From Chryseobacterium sp. (GTDB lineage Bacteria > Bacteroidota > Bacteroidia > Flavobacteriales > Weeksellaceae): a DNA stretch of 22,108 nt. The DNA is taken from NCBI GenBank assembly GCA_003248755.1, contig QFQW01000061.1, forward strand, positions 1-22,108. The letters are read 5' to 3'. The notes beneath the pieces are model-generated. The model saw nothing but the letters and a program-made list of their open reading frames with translations. It did no database searches and was not told the origin of the DNA. This document shows, in pieces, positions 1 through 7,516 of the stretch; positions within the stretch are counted from its first letter, which is position 1, and each line of letters begins with the position of its first letter. The position numbers and the translations under genes are program-made.

Positions 1-348
1 AAAAGACAATTAAAAACAGATTTGAATGTTGCTAAAATACAAAGAGAGAAAAATGTTTTAGCTTTCCGTCAATCTGTTCTTAATGCCGTTGGAGAAGTTT
101 CTGATGCTCTGGTTTCCAACGAAAGCCTGAAAGCTCAGGAAGAAAAAGCGACAGAACAAGTGACAACCTTGAAATCAGGAATTCAAAGTGCAGAAAAACT
201 CTATAAAAGCGGTTTGGTTAATTATCTTGAGGTGATTACGGCTCAAGGAAATTCTCTCCAAGCTGAATTGAACCTCGCCTCGATAAAAAGACAACGACTC
301 AGCAGTATTGTTGATTTGTATCGTGCGCTTGGCGGCGGTTGGAAATAA
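1..348 (+). CDS. TolC-family outer membrane efflux protein, C-terminal part
   Basis: This is the C-terminal end of an outer membrane factor of the TolC/OprM type, the trunk-and-barrel exit duct of an RND (or related) tripartite efflux pump. The frame is open from the first base of the window, so the gene starts upstream and the internal TTG at 22 is not the real start. The visible part has the long amphipathic helix pattern of the family, a segment reading YKSGLVNYLEVITAQ, and the closing LYRALGGGW, which is typical of the C-terminus of RND outer membrane lipoproteins. About 115 of the usual 450-480 residues are present. A terminator follows closely, so it is the last gene of its operon. The pump class and substrate cannot be read from this fragment. 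Confidence 0.9.
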   Translation, partial: KRQLKTDLNVAKIQREKNVLAFRQSVLNAVGEVSDALVSNESLKAQEEKATEQVTTLKSGIQSAEKLYKSGLVNYLEVITAQGNSLQAELNLASIKRQRLSSIVDLYRALGGGWK

Positions 349-390
349 TAAATTTAAGTTATTTTTTGTTAAAGGTTGCCTTTGGTAACA

Positions 391-423
391 AAGAATGGTC
401 GGGAGCTTTCTCGACCATTTTTT
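391..423 (+). terminator. Rho-independent terminator after the efflux gene
   Basis: The arms TGGTCGGGA (396-404) and TCTCGACCA (409-417) pair with one G-U, and six T follow (418-423). It lies about 45 bases after the stop codon of the TolC-like gene. Confidence 0.85.
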
Positions 424-646
424 ATTAAATAAAATGAATTAATTCATCAAGAATATTTATTAATTTTATTATTCCAACAAAAAGAATTTTTGATATATTT
501 TTAAATTTCATAATCGATTTTATATAGCTGATAAACGAAAATAAAAATATAGTTTTAGGGAAGTTGGAGCATCTAGCCCTTTAATATAGAAGAAAATTGA
601 GAAATTAATTAAGCTTCACTTTCGACTCTTTTTAATCATTGATTAT

Positions 647-690
647 AAAAAAACAACACCTTTAATCTAAAGGTGTTGTTTTTATTTTTA
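647..690. terminator. Bidirectional terminator, end of the sugar operon
   Basis: A perfect 12-bp stem (AACAACACCTTT at 652-663, AAAGGTGTTGTT at 669-680) has a 5-base loop, with a T-run on the right and an A-run on the left, so it can stop transcription from either side. It lies about 35 bases beyond the stop codon of the minus-strand epimerase gene and would end the sugar operon. Confidence 0.9.
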
Positions 691-714
691 ATAAATTATT
701 TTCAGTTAAAGGAA

Positions 715-1554
715 TTATTTGCAGCTATTTTTCAAAAACTTCAAACTTCCAATAGCTAATTCTTCTGCATCATAAGGCGATTCTTGCCAAAGAGAAACCA
801 TCTGTTGCATTCCTTGGATTGATGATGAGAAATTTTCTAAGACCAAGTTTCCTTCAAAATCTATTTCTTTCAATGCTTTGAAGAGTTCATTCCAATTGAC
901 TGTTCCTTCGCCTAACATTCCACGGTGGGATTCTGTGATATGAACGTGCTTTAATTTTTTGCCTGCAAGAATAATCGGGTCATAAAAATTATTTTCCTCA
1001 ATATTCATATGGAATGTGTCGAGATGAATAAACAGATTGTCTTTTCCTGTTTTTTCAACTAAATCCAACACATTTCTTGCCGTATTACAGACATAGGATT
1101 CGTAACGGTTAATCGGTTCAATTCCTATGTTCACACCTTTTACTTCGGCATAACCTGCAACTTCGCTCCATACTTCGACAATGATTTCAGCTTCATTATC
1201 GGTTAAAGGATTACCTGAAAACACTCCGATTCCACCGTGAAGAACGCCTCCCAAAAAATCGGTTTCCAATTCTGAAGTTTTATCAATTGCTTGTTTTATT
1301 AACTTTTCCGCAACCTCCGGATAAAAAGCAATATGTGCTTCTTTGGGAAGATTGAGAGAGCAAACAACATCCAGATTGTTATCTTTCAACTGTTGTCTCA
1401 CTTCTTTCGAATTGAACTCCATTGAAGCGGGCAGTAAGATTTCTATCAAATCAAATCCTGCCTTTGCCGTTTTTTCTATCGCATATTTTCCTGCTTCCGG
1501 CGTCCAAACCGGAGTAATCCAAGATAGCAGTGAAGCACCAAATTTCACGTTCAT
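715..1554 (-). CDS. Ketose 3-epimerase-like sugar isomerase (TIM barrel)
   Basis: This 279-residue cytosolic protein belongs to the AP-endonuclease-2 TIM-barrel sugar isomerase/epimerase superfamily. The second half matches the D-tagatose/D-psicose 3-epimerase pattern. The metal ligands fall on E146 (GIEPINRYE), D179 (LDTFHMN), H205 (KHVHITES) and E240 (VLENF), with H182 and R211 in the positions of the substrate-binding His and Arg. These enzymes interconvert D-fructose and D-psicose (allulose), or tagatose and sorbose, using Mn or Co. It is the last gene of the lacI-kinase-permease-porin operon, but 165 bases separate it from the porin gene, so it may also have its own promoter. A kinase of fructokinase type upstream fits an epimerise-then-phosphorylate route. 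The exact ketose is inferred. A hydroxypyruvate isomerase-like role is less likely given the LDTFHMNIEE block. Confidence 0.85.
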   Translation of the reverse strand: MNVKFGASLLSWITPVWTPEAGKYAIEKTAKAGFDLIEILLPASMEFNSKEVRQQLKDNNLDVVCSLNLPKEAHIAFYPEVAEKLIKQAIDKTSELETDFLGGVLHGGIGVFSGNPLTDNEAEIIVEVWSEVAGYAEVKGVNIGIEPINRYESYVCNTARNVLDLVEKTGKDNLFIHLDTFHMNIEENNFYDPIILAGKKLKHVHITESHRGMLGEGTVNWNELFKALKEIDFEGNLVLENFSSSIQGMQQMVSLWQESPYDAEELAIGSLKFLKNSCK

Positions 1555-1719
1555 TTTTTTAATTTTAAATTTTATTTGAATATCCGCTATTTGTAAGACT
1601 GTTTAAATTAAAGCATAGTGAAAATTTAGATTATTTTCAAGTTATACATAGACATAAACTTAACAATGAAACACAAGGTATTTTCAGTTATAACAAATTA
1701 CGGACAATAAGAAATCTTA

Positions 1720-3129
1720 TTAGAAAATCCACCATTCTGTCCTCACTCCAAAATAAGTTCCGAATCTTTTGGAACCAGATTGTTGTAAAAATGGAGAATA
1801 AAGAGTGTTCATCGCCTGATTATTATATCTCGAAACTTCCGCAATGAAACGAATGTGAGGTCTTGCCCAGACACTTCTTTCTGCTGTCGGAACGATAGTT
1901 GGAGCCAGAACTAATTTTGTCATCGAAGCTGGATTCTGATTGCCGTCTTTCCTTGTAGCAAAATGTAATTCGGAAAGAATATGAAACCAATTATTAAAAT
2001 AATAAGTCGCTCTAAGACCTGTGTTGAATTCAGATTTTTTGTTAAAAATTTCCCTTTTATAATAATCAATTGCTTTATTATTACTGTTAGAACCGCCTTT
2101 GCTTTGAGTATAAACTGCATAAGCATTGACTGACCATCTGTTGGAAAGATTAAGTAAAATATGTTCAACCGCTGTTAAAGAATAAGCTCCCTTATAGGTT
2201 TTACTGATTTCATCAGGAGCGCCGTAAGTCCTCCAAGTTTGAGTGTTTCCGCTGTCGCCTCCGTTGGCAATTCCGCTTCCGTATCTTATTGATATTTGGT
2301 TGAAAGAACCATTAATTTTTGTTTTTAAATTAGTATTCAGCTTTGCCCCTAAAACCCATCCGTTGTCCGATGGATACTGCTCCATAGAATTGTCTCCGGA
2401 TTTTTCCACATTATGGAATTCTGCAAGAAGTTTCAATTTATGAATGTTATTTTTAAAAGGAATAATCTGCTCCAAAATAAAAACCTCTCTCTGTCTGTAA
2501 ATCAGATTTTTTGTTCCGCTGATAACATTAGTATAAGAATATGGGGTTGAATTAGTTGAGGCTGTATCGATGACCGCAGGAAAAAACATTGAAAATCGGG
2601 TATTCTTGTGTCTAACACCCCAACCTGTCGCAGAATGGTCATCAAAATAAAAATAGTCAGCAATGTGTACATCGTCATATCTCAACCATCTGGAACCAGC
2701 CCAAAAGTCCCAGTCACTTCCCATGATATTTCTGGCTTCCACAAAAGCTTCGGGCAAAGCAATAATCATCCCTTGATTGGACTTTGAATCTACATTTCCC
2801 AAAAAAGTTCCTCCGGAATAGAAACTCAATCTTGCCTGCATATCAATTTTGGTACTTTTTGTACTATCTCCATTCACAACTGGCGTGAAATGAAAGGCCG
2901 GTAAAAAATCGACATAATCGCCCTGATCCATTCTTCCACCCAAAGAACCTTGATTATTAAGATTCAGCTGTCTTCCTGTTTTTCCATCAGCATTCGGAGA
3001 ATATCCAGCCCCAATTCTTCCCGTTGTTCCGAAAGAAAAATCCTTATTAGTGATTACAATTTGAGCAAAAGAAATCTGAGCAATGAGGAGCAAAACTCCC
3101 AAGCTATATTTAAAAACATTAGTTTTCAT
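1720..3129 (-). CDS. LamB-type sugar porin (outer membrane)
   Basis: This 469-residue outer membrane beta-barrel has an N-terminal signal peptide (residues 1-22, cleavage after SFA). The N-terminal part contains LNNQGSLGGRMDQGDYVDF (56-74), like the RNQG...Y.E strand of maltoporins. Residues 143-173 hold the maltoporin signature, with W-x-G-x-R followed by RYDDVHIADYFYFDD and a Gly-rich turn. Alternating amphipathic strands run to the end, which closes with WWIF and a terminal Phe as expected for a BAM-assembled protein. LamB-family porins give facilitated diffusion of sugars. The stop codon of the permease gene lies 3 bases before this start, so the two are surely cotranscribed. A LamB-like porin is less usual in Bacteroidota than SusC/SusD pairs. 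The substrate is not readable from sequence, and the operon suggests a ketose or ketose-containing sugar. Confidence 0.85.
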   Translation of the reverse strand: MKTNVFKYSLGVLLLIAQISFAQIVITNKDFSFGTTGRIGAGYSPNADGKTGRQLNLNNQGSLGGRMDQGDYVDFLPAFHFTPVVNGDSTKSTKIDMQARLSFYSGGTFLGNVDSKSNQGMIIALPEAFVEARNIMGSDWDFWAGSRWLRYDDVHIADYFYFDDHSATGWGVRHKNTRFSMFFPAVIDTASTNSTPYSYTNVISGTKNLIYRQREVFILEQIIPFKNNIHKLKLLAEFHNVEKSGDNSMEQYPSDNGWVLGAKLNTNLKTKINGSFNQISIRYGSGIANGGDSGNTQTWRTYGAPDEISKTYKGAYSLTAVEHILLNLSNRWSVNAYAVYTQSKGGSNSNNKAIDYYKREIFNKKSEFNTGLRATYYFNNWFHILSELHFATRKDGNQNPASMTKLVLAPTIVPTAERSVWARPHIRFIAEVSRYNNQAMNTLYSPFLQQSGSKRFGTYFGVRTEWWIF

Positions 3130-3132
3130 AGT

Positions 3133-4368
3133 CTATTTAAGAGTCTTTGGCTTGTAGAATTTCAAAGCAAATAATAGAATAATCACATAACAAATTATCG
3201 GAAGAAGATAAGCGTGCGCAATGTCTTTCTCAGCAATTTTACCCATCAAAGGAGGAAATACGGCCCCTCCAAACATCGCCATCACCAAGAAAGAAGAAGC
3301 CTGCGGAATTTTGCTTCCCAATCTCTTCAATCCAAGACTGAAAATAGTCGGATACATTACACTTAGGAATAAATTAAGTAAAATAAGACTTATAAAAGAT
3401 GCCCACCCAAAACTTTGCGAAATCACTAAACATAAAACAATATTACAAGCTGTAAAAATTGCCAAAAGCTTATTTGGTGCAATAAATTTCATCAGAAATG
3501 TTCCTACAAAACGTCCGATCATCATCATAGCCATACTTAATGAAAAATAATAGGAAGCCTGTAATTCCGGAAGATGCATTTTCTCTACGCCATAATTGAT
3601 AAAATAAGCCCAGGTTCCGCCCTGTGCAGCGATGTTGAAAAACTGAGCAATAACAGCAAAAATAAAATGTCTCTGTTTATAAAGCGGTGCGTGAGGGTCT
3701 GAAATAGATGAAGAATCATCTTCTGAAATTTGAATATCTTCTGCGTGAGGATCTTTCAAACTCGGAACTTTAATAAAAGAAAAAATAATAGTAATCGTCA
3801 AAATAACAATACCAATGCAAGTGTAAAGGTTTTTTACAGAATCTAATGAATTATCATTCAATCCTGATTTACCAAAAATAAAATACCCTCCTAAAAGCGG
3901 TCCAATAATCGCTCCCAATCCATTGAAGGACTGAGCGAAATTCACTCTTTGATCACTCGTTTTTTCATTTCCTAATGCCGCAACAAAAGGATGCGCAACA
4001 GTTTCCAAAGTCGCCATTCCCATCGCTAAAACAAAAAGTGCAAATCTGAAAAAATTAAAAGACCCCTGATTGGCTGCAGGAATGAAAAGAAATGATCCTA
4101 AGGCAAACAGTGACAATCCCAAAATAACGCCCATTTTATATCCGAATTTTTTCATGAATAATCCGGCAGGAATTCCCATCAATGCATAAGCTCCGAAGAT
4201 GGAAAGCTGTACCAGTCCTGATTTTGATTTGGAGATATTCAGAACATTCTGGAAATGCTTGTTCAGAACATCGCCCATCGTCAAAGCAATTGCCCAGAAG
4301 AAAAACAATGAAATGACGAATGCCAATATAACAACGTATTTCTTTTCTGTAAATTTTGCAGTATTCAT
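3133..4368 (-). CDS. FHS-family (FucP-like) sugar:H+ symporter
   Basis: This 411-residue inner-membrane permease of the major facilitator superfamily has 12 predicted hydrophobic segments and a polar central loop (about residues 205-225, rich in Ser, Asp and Glu). The N-terminal FFFWAIALTMGDVLNKHFQ, the LETVAHPFVAALG stretch (E122) and NFAQSFNGLGAIIGPLLGG are hallmarks of the fucose/glucose/galactose:H+ symporter family. By motif context D33 and E122 occupy the places of the essential acidic residues of FucP. It lies between the kinase (9 bases) and the porin (3 bases), so it would be the inner-membrane step of the same uptake route. FHS members carry fucose, glucose, galactose, mannose or fructose, and the specificity here is inferred from the neighbours only. 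Confidence 0.9.
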   Translation of the reverse strand: MNTAKFTEKKYVVILAFVISLFFFWAIALTMGDVLNKHFQNVLNISKSKSGLVQLSIFGAYALMGIPAGLFMKKFGYKMGVILGLSLFALGSFLFIPAANQGSFNFFRFALFVLAMGMATLETVAHPFVAALGNEKTSDQRVNFAQSFNGLGAIIGPLLGGYFIFGKSGLNDNSLDSVKNLYTCIGIVILTITIIFSFIKVPSLKDPHAEDIQISEDDSSSISDPHAPLYKQRHFIFAVIAQFFNIAAQGGTWAYFINYGVEKMHLPELQASYYFSLSMAMMMIGRFVGTFLMKFIAPNKLLAIFTACNIVLCLVISQSFGWASFISLILLNLFLSVMYPTIFSLGLKRLGSKIPQASSFLVMAMFGGAVFPPLMGKIAEKDIAHAYLLPIICYVIILLFALKFYKPKTLK

Positions 4369-4377
4369 ATTATTGAT

Positions 4378-5289
4378 TTAAATAGTTTGACTGTAATGTT
4401 CTTCTCGGAAAGACTTGAATTCTTCGTAAGAATAATCCGGACAAGCACCAGACTTCGAAGTAATAAAAGCACCTAGGGAAACCGCTTGTTTCATTATCTC
4501 TTCCGGAGTTTTACCTTGTATCCTCTTGGATAGAAAACCTGCCAAAAAAGAATCTCCGCTTCCAACAGTATCCTGAACATCTATTGAAACTGCAGAAAAA
4601 GTATAATTCTCGTTTCCTACAAAATACCTTGCACCTTTGCTGCCTTTTGTAAGAACAATCTCATTTAAGTCAAAATAATTTTGAATGTGTTGGATACTTG
4701 TATCTTCATCTATATATTCTTCACCAAGATACTCGATTATAGTTCTTAATTCTGCCTTGTTCATTTTTACCAAATGGGCTTTGTGAAGTAATGTCTTGAT
4801 TAATTCAAAATCAATGAAAGGAGGACGAAAATTGACATCAAACACTCTGAATTTTGAAAATTCCACCAACTCAAGAAGGGTTTTTCTAGATTCTTTGTTT
4901 CTGGCAATAAGACTTCCGAAAACAAAAGCATCTGCATTTTCAATCAATTCCTGATGTTCTGGTAGAATACTTATATGATCCCAAGCCACATTCTCAACAA
5001 TATCGTAATGTGCTTCGCCGTGCTCATCAAAATTTGCAATGACGGTTCCAGTTGGTTTTTCAGAATCAATTTGAATAAAATCTGTAGAAATATCCCAACT
5101 TTTAATTTGATTCAAAAGTTCATTCCCTAGTTCATCATTCCCGACTTTACTTATCATTTCTACTTCCACTCCCATTTTGTCGAGGTTGTAAGCAACATTG
5201 AAAGGCGCACCACCAGCTCTTGACCCGGCTGGAAAAATATCCCAGAGAACTTCTCCGAAACAAACAGCATATGATTTATTATTATTCAT
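4378..5289 (-). CDS. PfkB-family carbohydrate kinase (fructokinase-like)
   Basis: This 303-residue cytosolic sugar kinase of the ribokinase/PfkB family has the N-terminal substrate site GGAPFNVAYNL (26-36), the fructokinase-type opening FGEVLWDIFP (11-20), the block DVNFRPPF (151-158) and the ATP/anion-hole signature DTVGSGDSFLAGF (240-252) with catalytic D246. Length is normal for bacterial fructokinases, which convert D-fructose to fructose 6-phosphate. It is the first enzyme gene after lacI. The 38-base gap upstream contains a perfect palindrome that is probably the LacI operator. With the ketose 3-epimerase in the same operon the likely substrate is D-fructose made from a C3 epimer, though a 2-keto-3-deoxy sugar or another ketose cannot be excluded. 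Confidence 0.88.
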   Translation of the reverse strand: MNNNKSYAVCFGEVLWDIFPAGSRAGGAPFNVAYNLDKMGVEVEMISKVGNDELGNELLNQIKSWDISTDFIQIDSEKPTGTVIANFDEHGEAHYDIVENVAWDHISILPEHQELIENADAFVFGSLIARNKESRKTLLELVEFSKFRVFDVNFRPPFIDFELIKTLLHKAHLVKMNKAELRTIIEYLGEEYIDEDTSIQHIQNYFDLNEIVLTKGSKGARYFVGNENYTFSAVSIDVQDTVGSGDSFLAGFLSKRIQGKTPEEIMKQAVSLGAFITSKSGACPDYSYEEFKSFREEHYSQTI

Positions 5290-5298
5290 AATTTATGA

Positions 5299-5310
5299 TT
5301 AAACGTTTAA
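5299..5310. promoter_or_regulatory. Probable LacI-family operator before the kinase gene
   Basis: The perfect 12-bp palindrome TTAAACGTTTAA has the central CG typical of LacI/GalR operators. It lies 10-21 bases upstream of the kinase start, just downstream of the lacI stop. Assignment to this LacI protein rests on position and symmetry, and on a related site upstream of lacI (6547-6560). Confidence 0.65.
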
Positions 5311-5327
5311 GTTAATTGATAAAAAAA

Positions 5328-6335
5328 TTATTTTATTGATTTTTTGATGATTAAATTTCCTGTTAACGTTATTTTTTTTGCAGTCGTTGAATATTCATTG
5401 ATTTGCAAATCCAATAATTTTATAGCTTCATCTGCCATTTCTTCCAAGGGTTGTTTCACATAAGTAATCTCCGTAGGAAATAATTTGTATGCCTCTGTCT
5501 CATCAAAAGCCAATACAGAAACATCTTCCGGCACTTTGATATTATTTCTGATCAGATAAGAAAGACCTGCAACAGCCAGTTTATTACTTGAAAAATACAA
5601 TACAATATTTTTAGGATTCTTACCCAATGCTAATCCTAAATGATAATGGATTTCTTCTGTAATATTTTCTAAACCAACCGTTAATTTTTTCACAATAATA
5701 TTCTTGCCCGATTCAGCAATACATGTTTGGAAACCTTGTTCACGATCTAAAAGATGCTGTAATTTTGTCTCATAACCAACATATACAATCTGATCAAAAT
5801 CCTTTTCTAAAAGCTGAGCTGTTGTAGTTTCAGCAATTTCCCGATTATTCAAAATAACCCCGGGTACATTGATACCTTTCAAATATCTATCGATTGTGAC
5901 TACCGGGTAATTTTTATTTATCAACTTCAAAAGAGAATGTTCAGAACCCACAACCGGAGCTACAATCATTCCGTCAACTTGCTGTTGGGAAAAAAGGTCA
6001 ATCAACTTTTCAAATTTTTCAGCATTTTCATCAGAACTTCCAATAATCAAGGTATAACCCAACTTTAGAGCTTTATCTTCAAGATTTCTTGCAATACTGG
6101 AATAAAAATCGTTGGAAATATCTGCAACAATAAGGCCTAACAATTTGGTTCTATTACTTTTAAGGCTTCTAGCATTACGGTTTGGAGTATAGTTAATCGT
6201 TTCAGCAATTTCAAAAATTTTTTTTTTGGTATCATCACTGATTCTCTGCCCTTCCTTTTTGTTCAGAACATATGAAACCGTTGCTACGGAGACTCCTGCA
6301 ATCCTGGCAATATCTTTGATAGACGCTTTTTTCAT
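5328..6335 (-). CDS. LacI/GalR-family transcriptional regulator
   Basis: This 335-residue regulator has the standard LacI layout. Residues 3-25 form the helix-turn-helix (SIKDIARIAGVSVATVSYVL), and the hinge helix is around residues 50-60 (NRNARSLKSNRT). A periplasmic-binding-protein-like effector domain follows from about residue 65 (GLIVADISNDFYSSIARNLE, then VDGMIVAP), with VPEDVSVLAFDE near residue 275. It heads the kinase-permease-porin-epimerase operon in the same direction and probably represses it, with release by a sugar or sugar phosphate. Two candidate operators flank it: a perfect palindrome 17-28 bases after its stop codon and a near-palindrome about 210 bases before its start. 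That arrangement suggests autoregulation. The sensed ligand is unknown. Confidence 0.92.
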   Translation of the reverse strand: MKKASIKDIARIAGVSVATVSYVLNKKEGQRISDDTKKKIFEIAETINYTPNRNARSLKSNRTKLLGLIVADISNDFYSSIARNLEDKALKLGYTLIIGSSDENAEKFEKLIDLFSQQQVDGMIVAPVVGSEHSLLKLINKNYPVVTIDRYLKGINVPGVILNNREIAETTTAQLLEKDFDQIVYVGYETKLQHLLDREQGFQTCIAESGKNIIVKKLTVGLENITEEIHYHLGLALGKNPKNIVLYFSSNKLAVAGLSYLIRNNIKVPEDVSVLAFDETEAYKLFPTEITYVKQPLEEMADEAIKLLDLQINEYSTTAKKITLTGNLIIKKSIK

Positions 6336-6546
6336 TGTTCTGATTTACAGTGCAAATTATTTAATAATAAATTAAAAAAACAATAGCAAATTATTTTTTG
6401 TAAAATCAGAAAAAAGTGTAATTTGTCGGATTTTTTATCCAAGCAGATAAATTACATAAAATACTATAAATCAATATTTTAAAATTTTAAATTAAAATAC
6501 AATTATTAATATATAGTAAAATATGGCTAAACAATATTAAATTTAG

Positions 6547-6560
6547 GTTAAACGATTAAC
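6547..6560. promoter_or_regulatory. Second candidate LacI operator, upstream of lacI
   Basis: GTTAAACGATTAAC is a near-perfect palindrome whose core TTAAACGATTAA differs by one base from the perfect palindrome at 5299-5310. It is about 210 bases before the lacI start, consistent with autoregulation or looping between two operators. Confidence 0.5.
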
Positions 6561-6733
6561 TTTAGAATTTTTAAATAATTAATAAAACTTTTTTAAATTG
6601 CTCAGCAATATGTGTAATAAATCAAACAATTAATTTTCTTTGTTTGACTTTGCGCTTTAAAAAAGCTTATCCTTGACTCAGGTTGAATAGTAATTTCGAG
6701 ATTTATAGAATAATACAAATTAAATTTTAATAA

Positions 6734-6775
6734 AAACCCTCTTTCAAAAATCTTTGAAAGAGGGTTTATTTTTTT
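6734..6775. terminator. Strong terminator after pgl
   Basis: A perfect 15-bp stem (6734-6748 with 6753-6767) has a 4-base loop. T-rich tracts follow on both strands. It lies 10-50 bases past the pgl stop and would end the gnd-zwf-pgl transcript. Confidence 0.9.
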
Positions 6776-6784
6776 GATAAATAA

Positions 6785-7501
6785 TTAAAACGATCTCATG
6801 GCCTGCTCATCTGTAAAAAACTGAAATGTTTCTTTCTTCTCAATTAATTGAAGTGGATATAATTCAGGATTATATTCTCCATTCAAAATTTCCTTCAAAG
6901 CGTGTTTTTTAGATTCACCAAAAGCTACAACCAAGATGTTTTCAGCTTTATTAATAATAGGTGCCGTCAAAGTAATTCGGTACATTTCCTGAGATTTCAG
7001 ATAATAAGCATCTACCCATTTTTCTTTTTCATGCAGAATTTTTTCACCTGGAAAAAGTGAAGCTGTATGACCGTCATCTCCCATTCCTAACAGTATAAAA
7101 TCAAAAACACCTTCATCTCCAAGAACAGTTCTGATGTGCTCTTCATATTCTTTAGCATAATCTTCCGGTTCAATTCCGTCTTTATACATCGGAAAAACAT
7201 GGTTTTTATCGACTGGAATTTTATTCAGTAATGTTTCGAAAGTCATTTTAAAGTTGCTTTTCTCATCATTTAAAGAAACCCATCTTTCATCAACCCAGAA
7301 AAAATAAACTTTACCCCACTCTATTTGATCAGCATATTCCTGAGTTGCCAGTAAATTGAAAATCGCCTTTGGAGAAGAGCCACCACTTAGTGCAACAACA
7401 AATTTGTTGTGCTTCTGAATAGATTTCTCCGAAAGTTTGACAAATGTTTCAGCCGCTTTTTTATATAAGGTATTTAGATCATCAAATACTGTAATATTCA
7501 T
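6785..7501 (-). CDS. pgl: 6-phosphogluconolactonase
   Basis: This 238-residue cytosolic enzyme of the DevB/SOL type hydrolyses 6-phosphoglucono-delta-lactone to 6-phosphogluconate, the second step of the oxidative pentose phosphate pathway. Family blocks are ALSGGSSPKAIFNLL (37-51), FFWVDERWV (67-75) and the active-site stretch GMGDDGHTASLFPG (139-152). Length is normal for the family. It starts 15 bases after zwf ends and is the last gene of gnd-zwf-pgl, followed by a strong terminator. Related sugar isomerases (NagB) share the fold, but the GDDGHTASLFPG motif and the neighbours make lactonase the clear call. Confidence 0.95.
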   Translation of the reverse strand: MNITVFDDLNTLYKKAAETFVKLSEKSIQKHNKFVVALSGGSSPKAIFNLLATQEYADQIEWGKVYFFWVDERWVSLNDEKSNFKMTFETLLNKIPVDKNHVFPMYKDGIEPEDYAKEYEEHIRTVLGDEGVFDFILLGMGDDGHTASLFPGEKILHEKEKWVDAYYLKSQEMYRITLTAPIINKAENILVVAFGESKKHALKEILNGEYNPELYPLQLIEKKETFQFFTDEQAMRSF

Positions 7502-7516
7502 TTCTATAGTTTTAAA

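Larger units (their letters stand above)
349..714. other. Intergenic region between convergent genes
   Basis: About 366 bases separate the efflux gene and the convergently transcribed sugar operon. Apart from the two terminators at 391-423 and 647-690 the stretch is AT-rich, and I see no ORF, RNA gene or repeat in it. Confidence 0.6.
6336..6784. other. Intergenic promoter region upstream of lacI
   Basis: About 449 very AT-rich bases separate the pgl stop from the lacI start. The stretch holds the pgl terminator (6734-6775) and a LacI-type half-symmetric site (6547-6560), and presumably the lacI promoter. No convincing TAnnTTTG box was found on the minus strand. I see no ORF or RNA gene. Confidence 0.55.
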
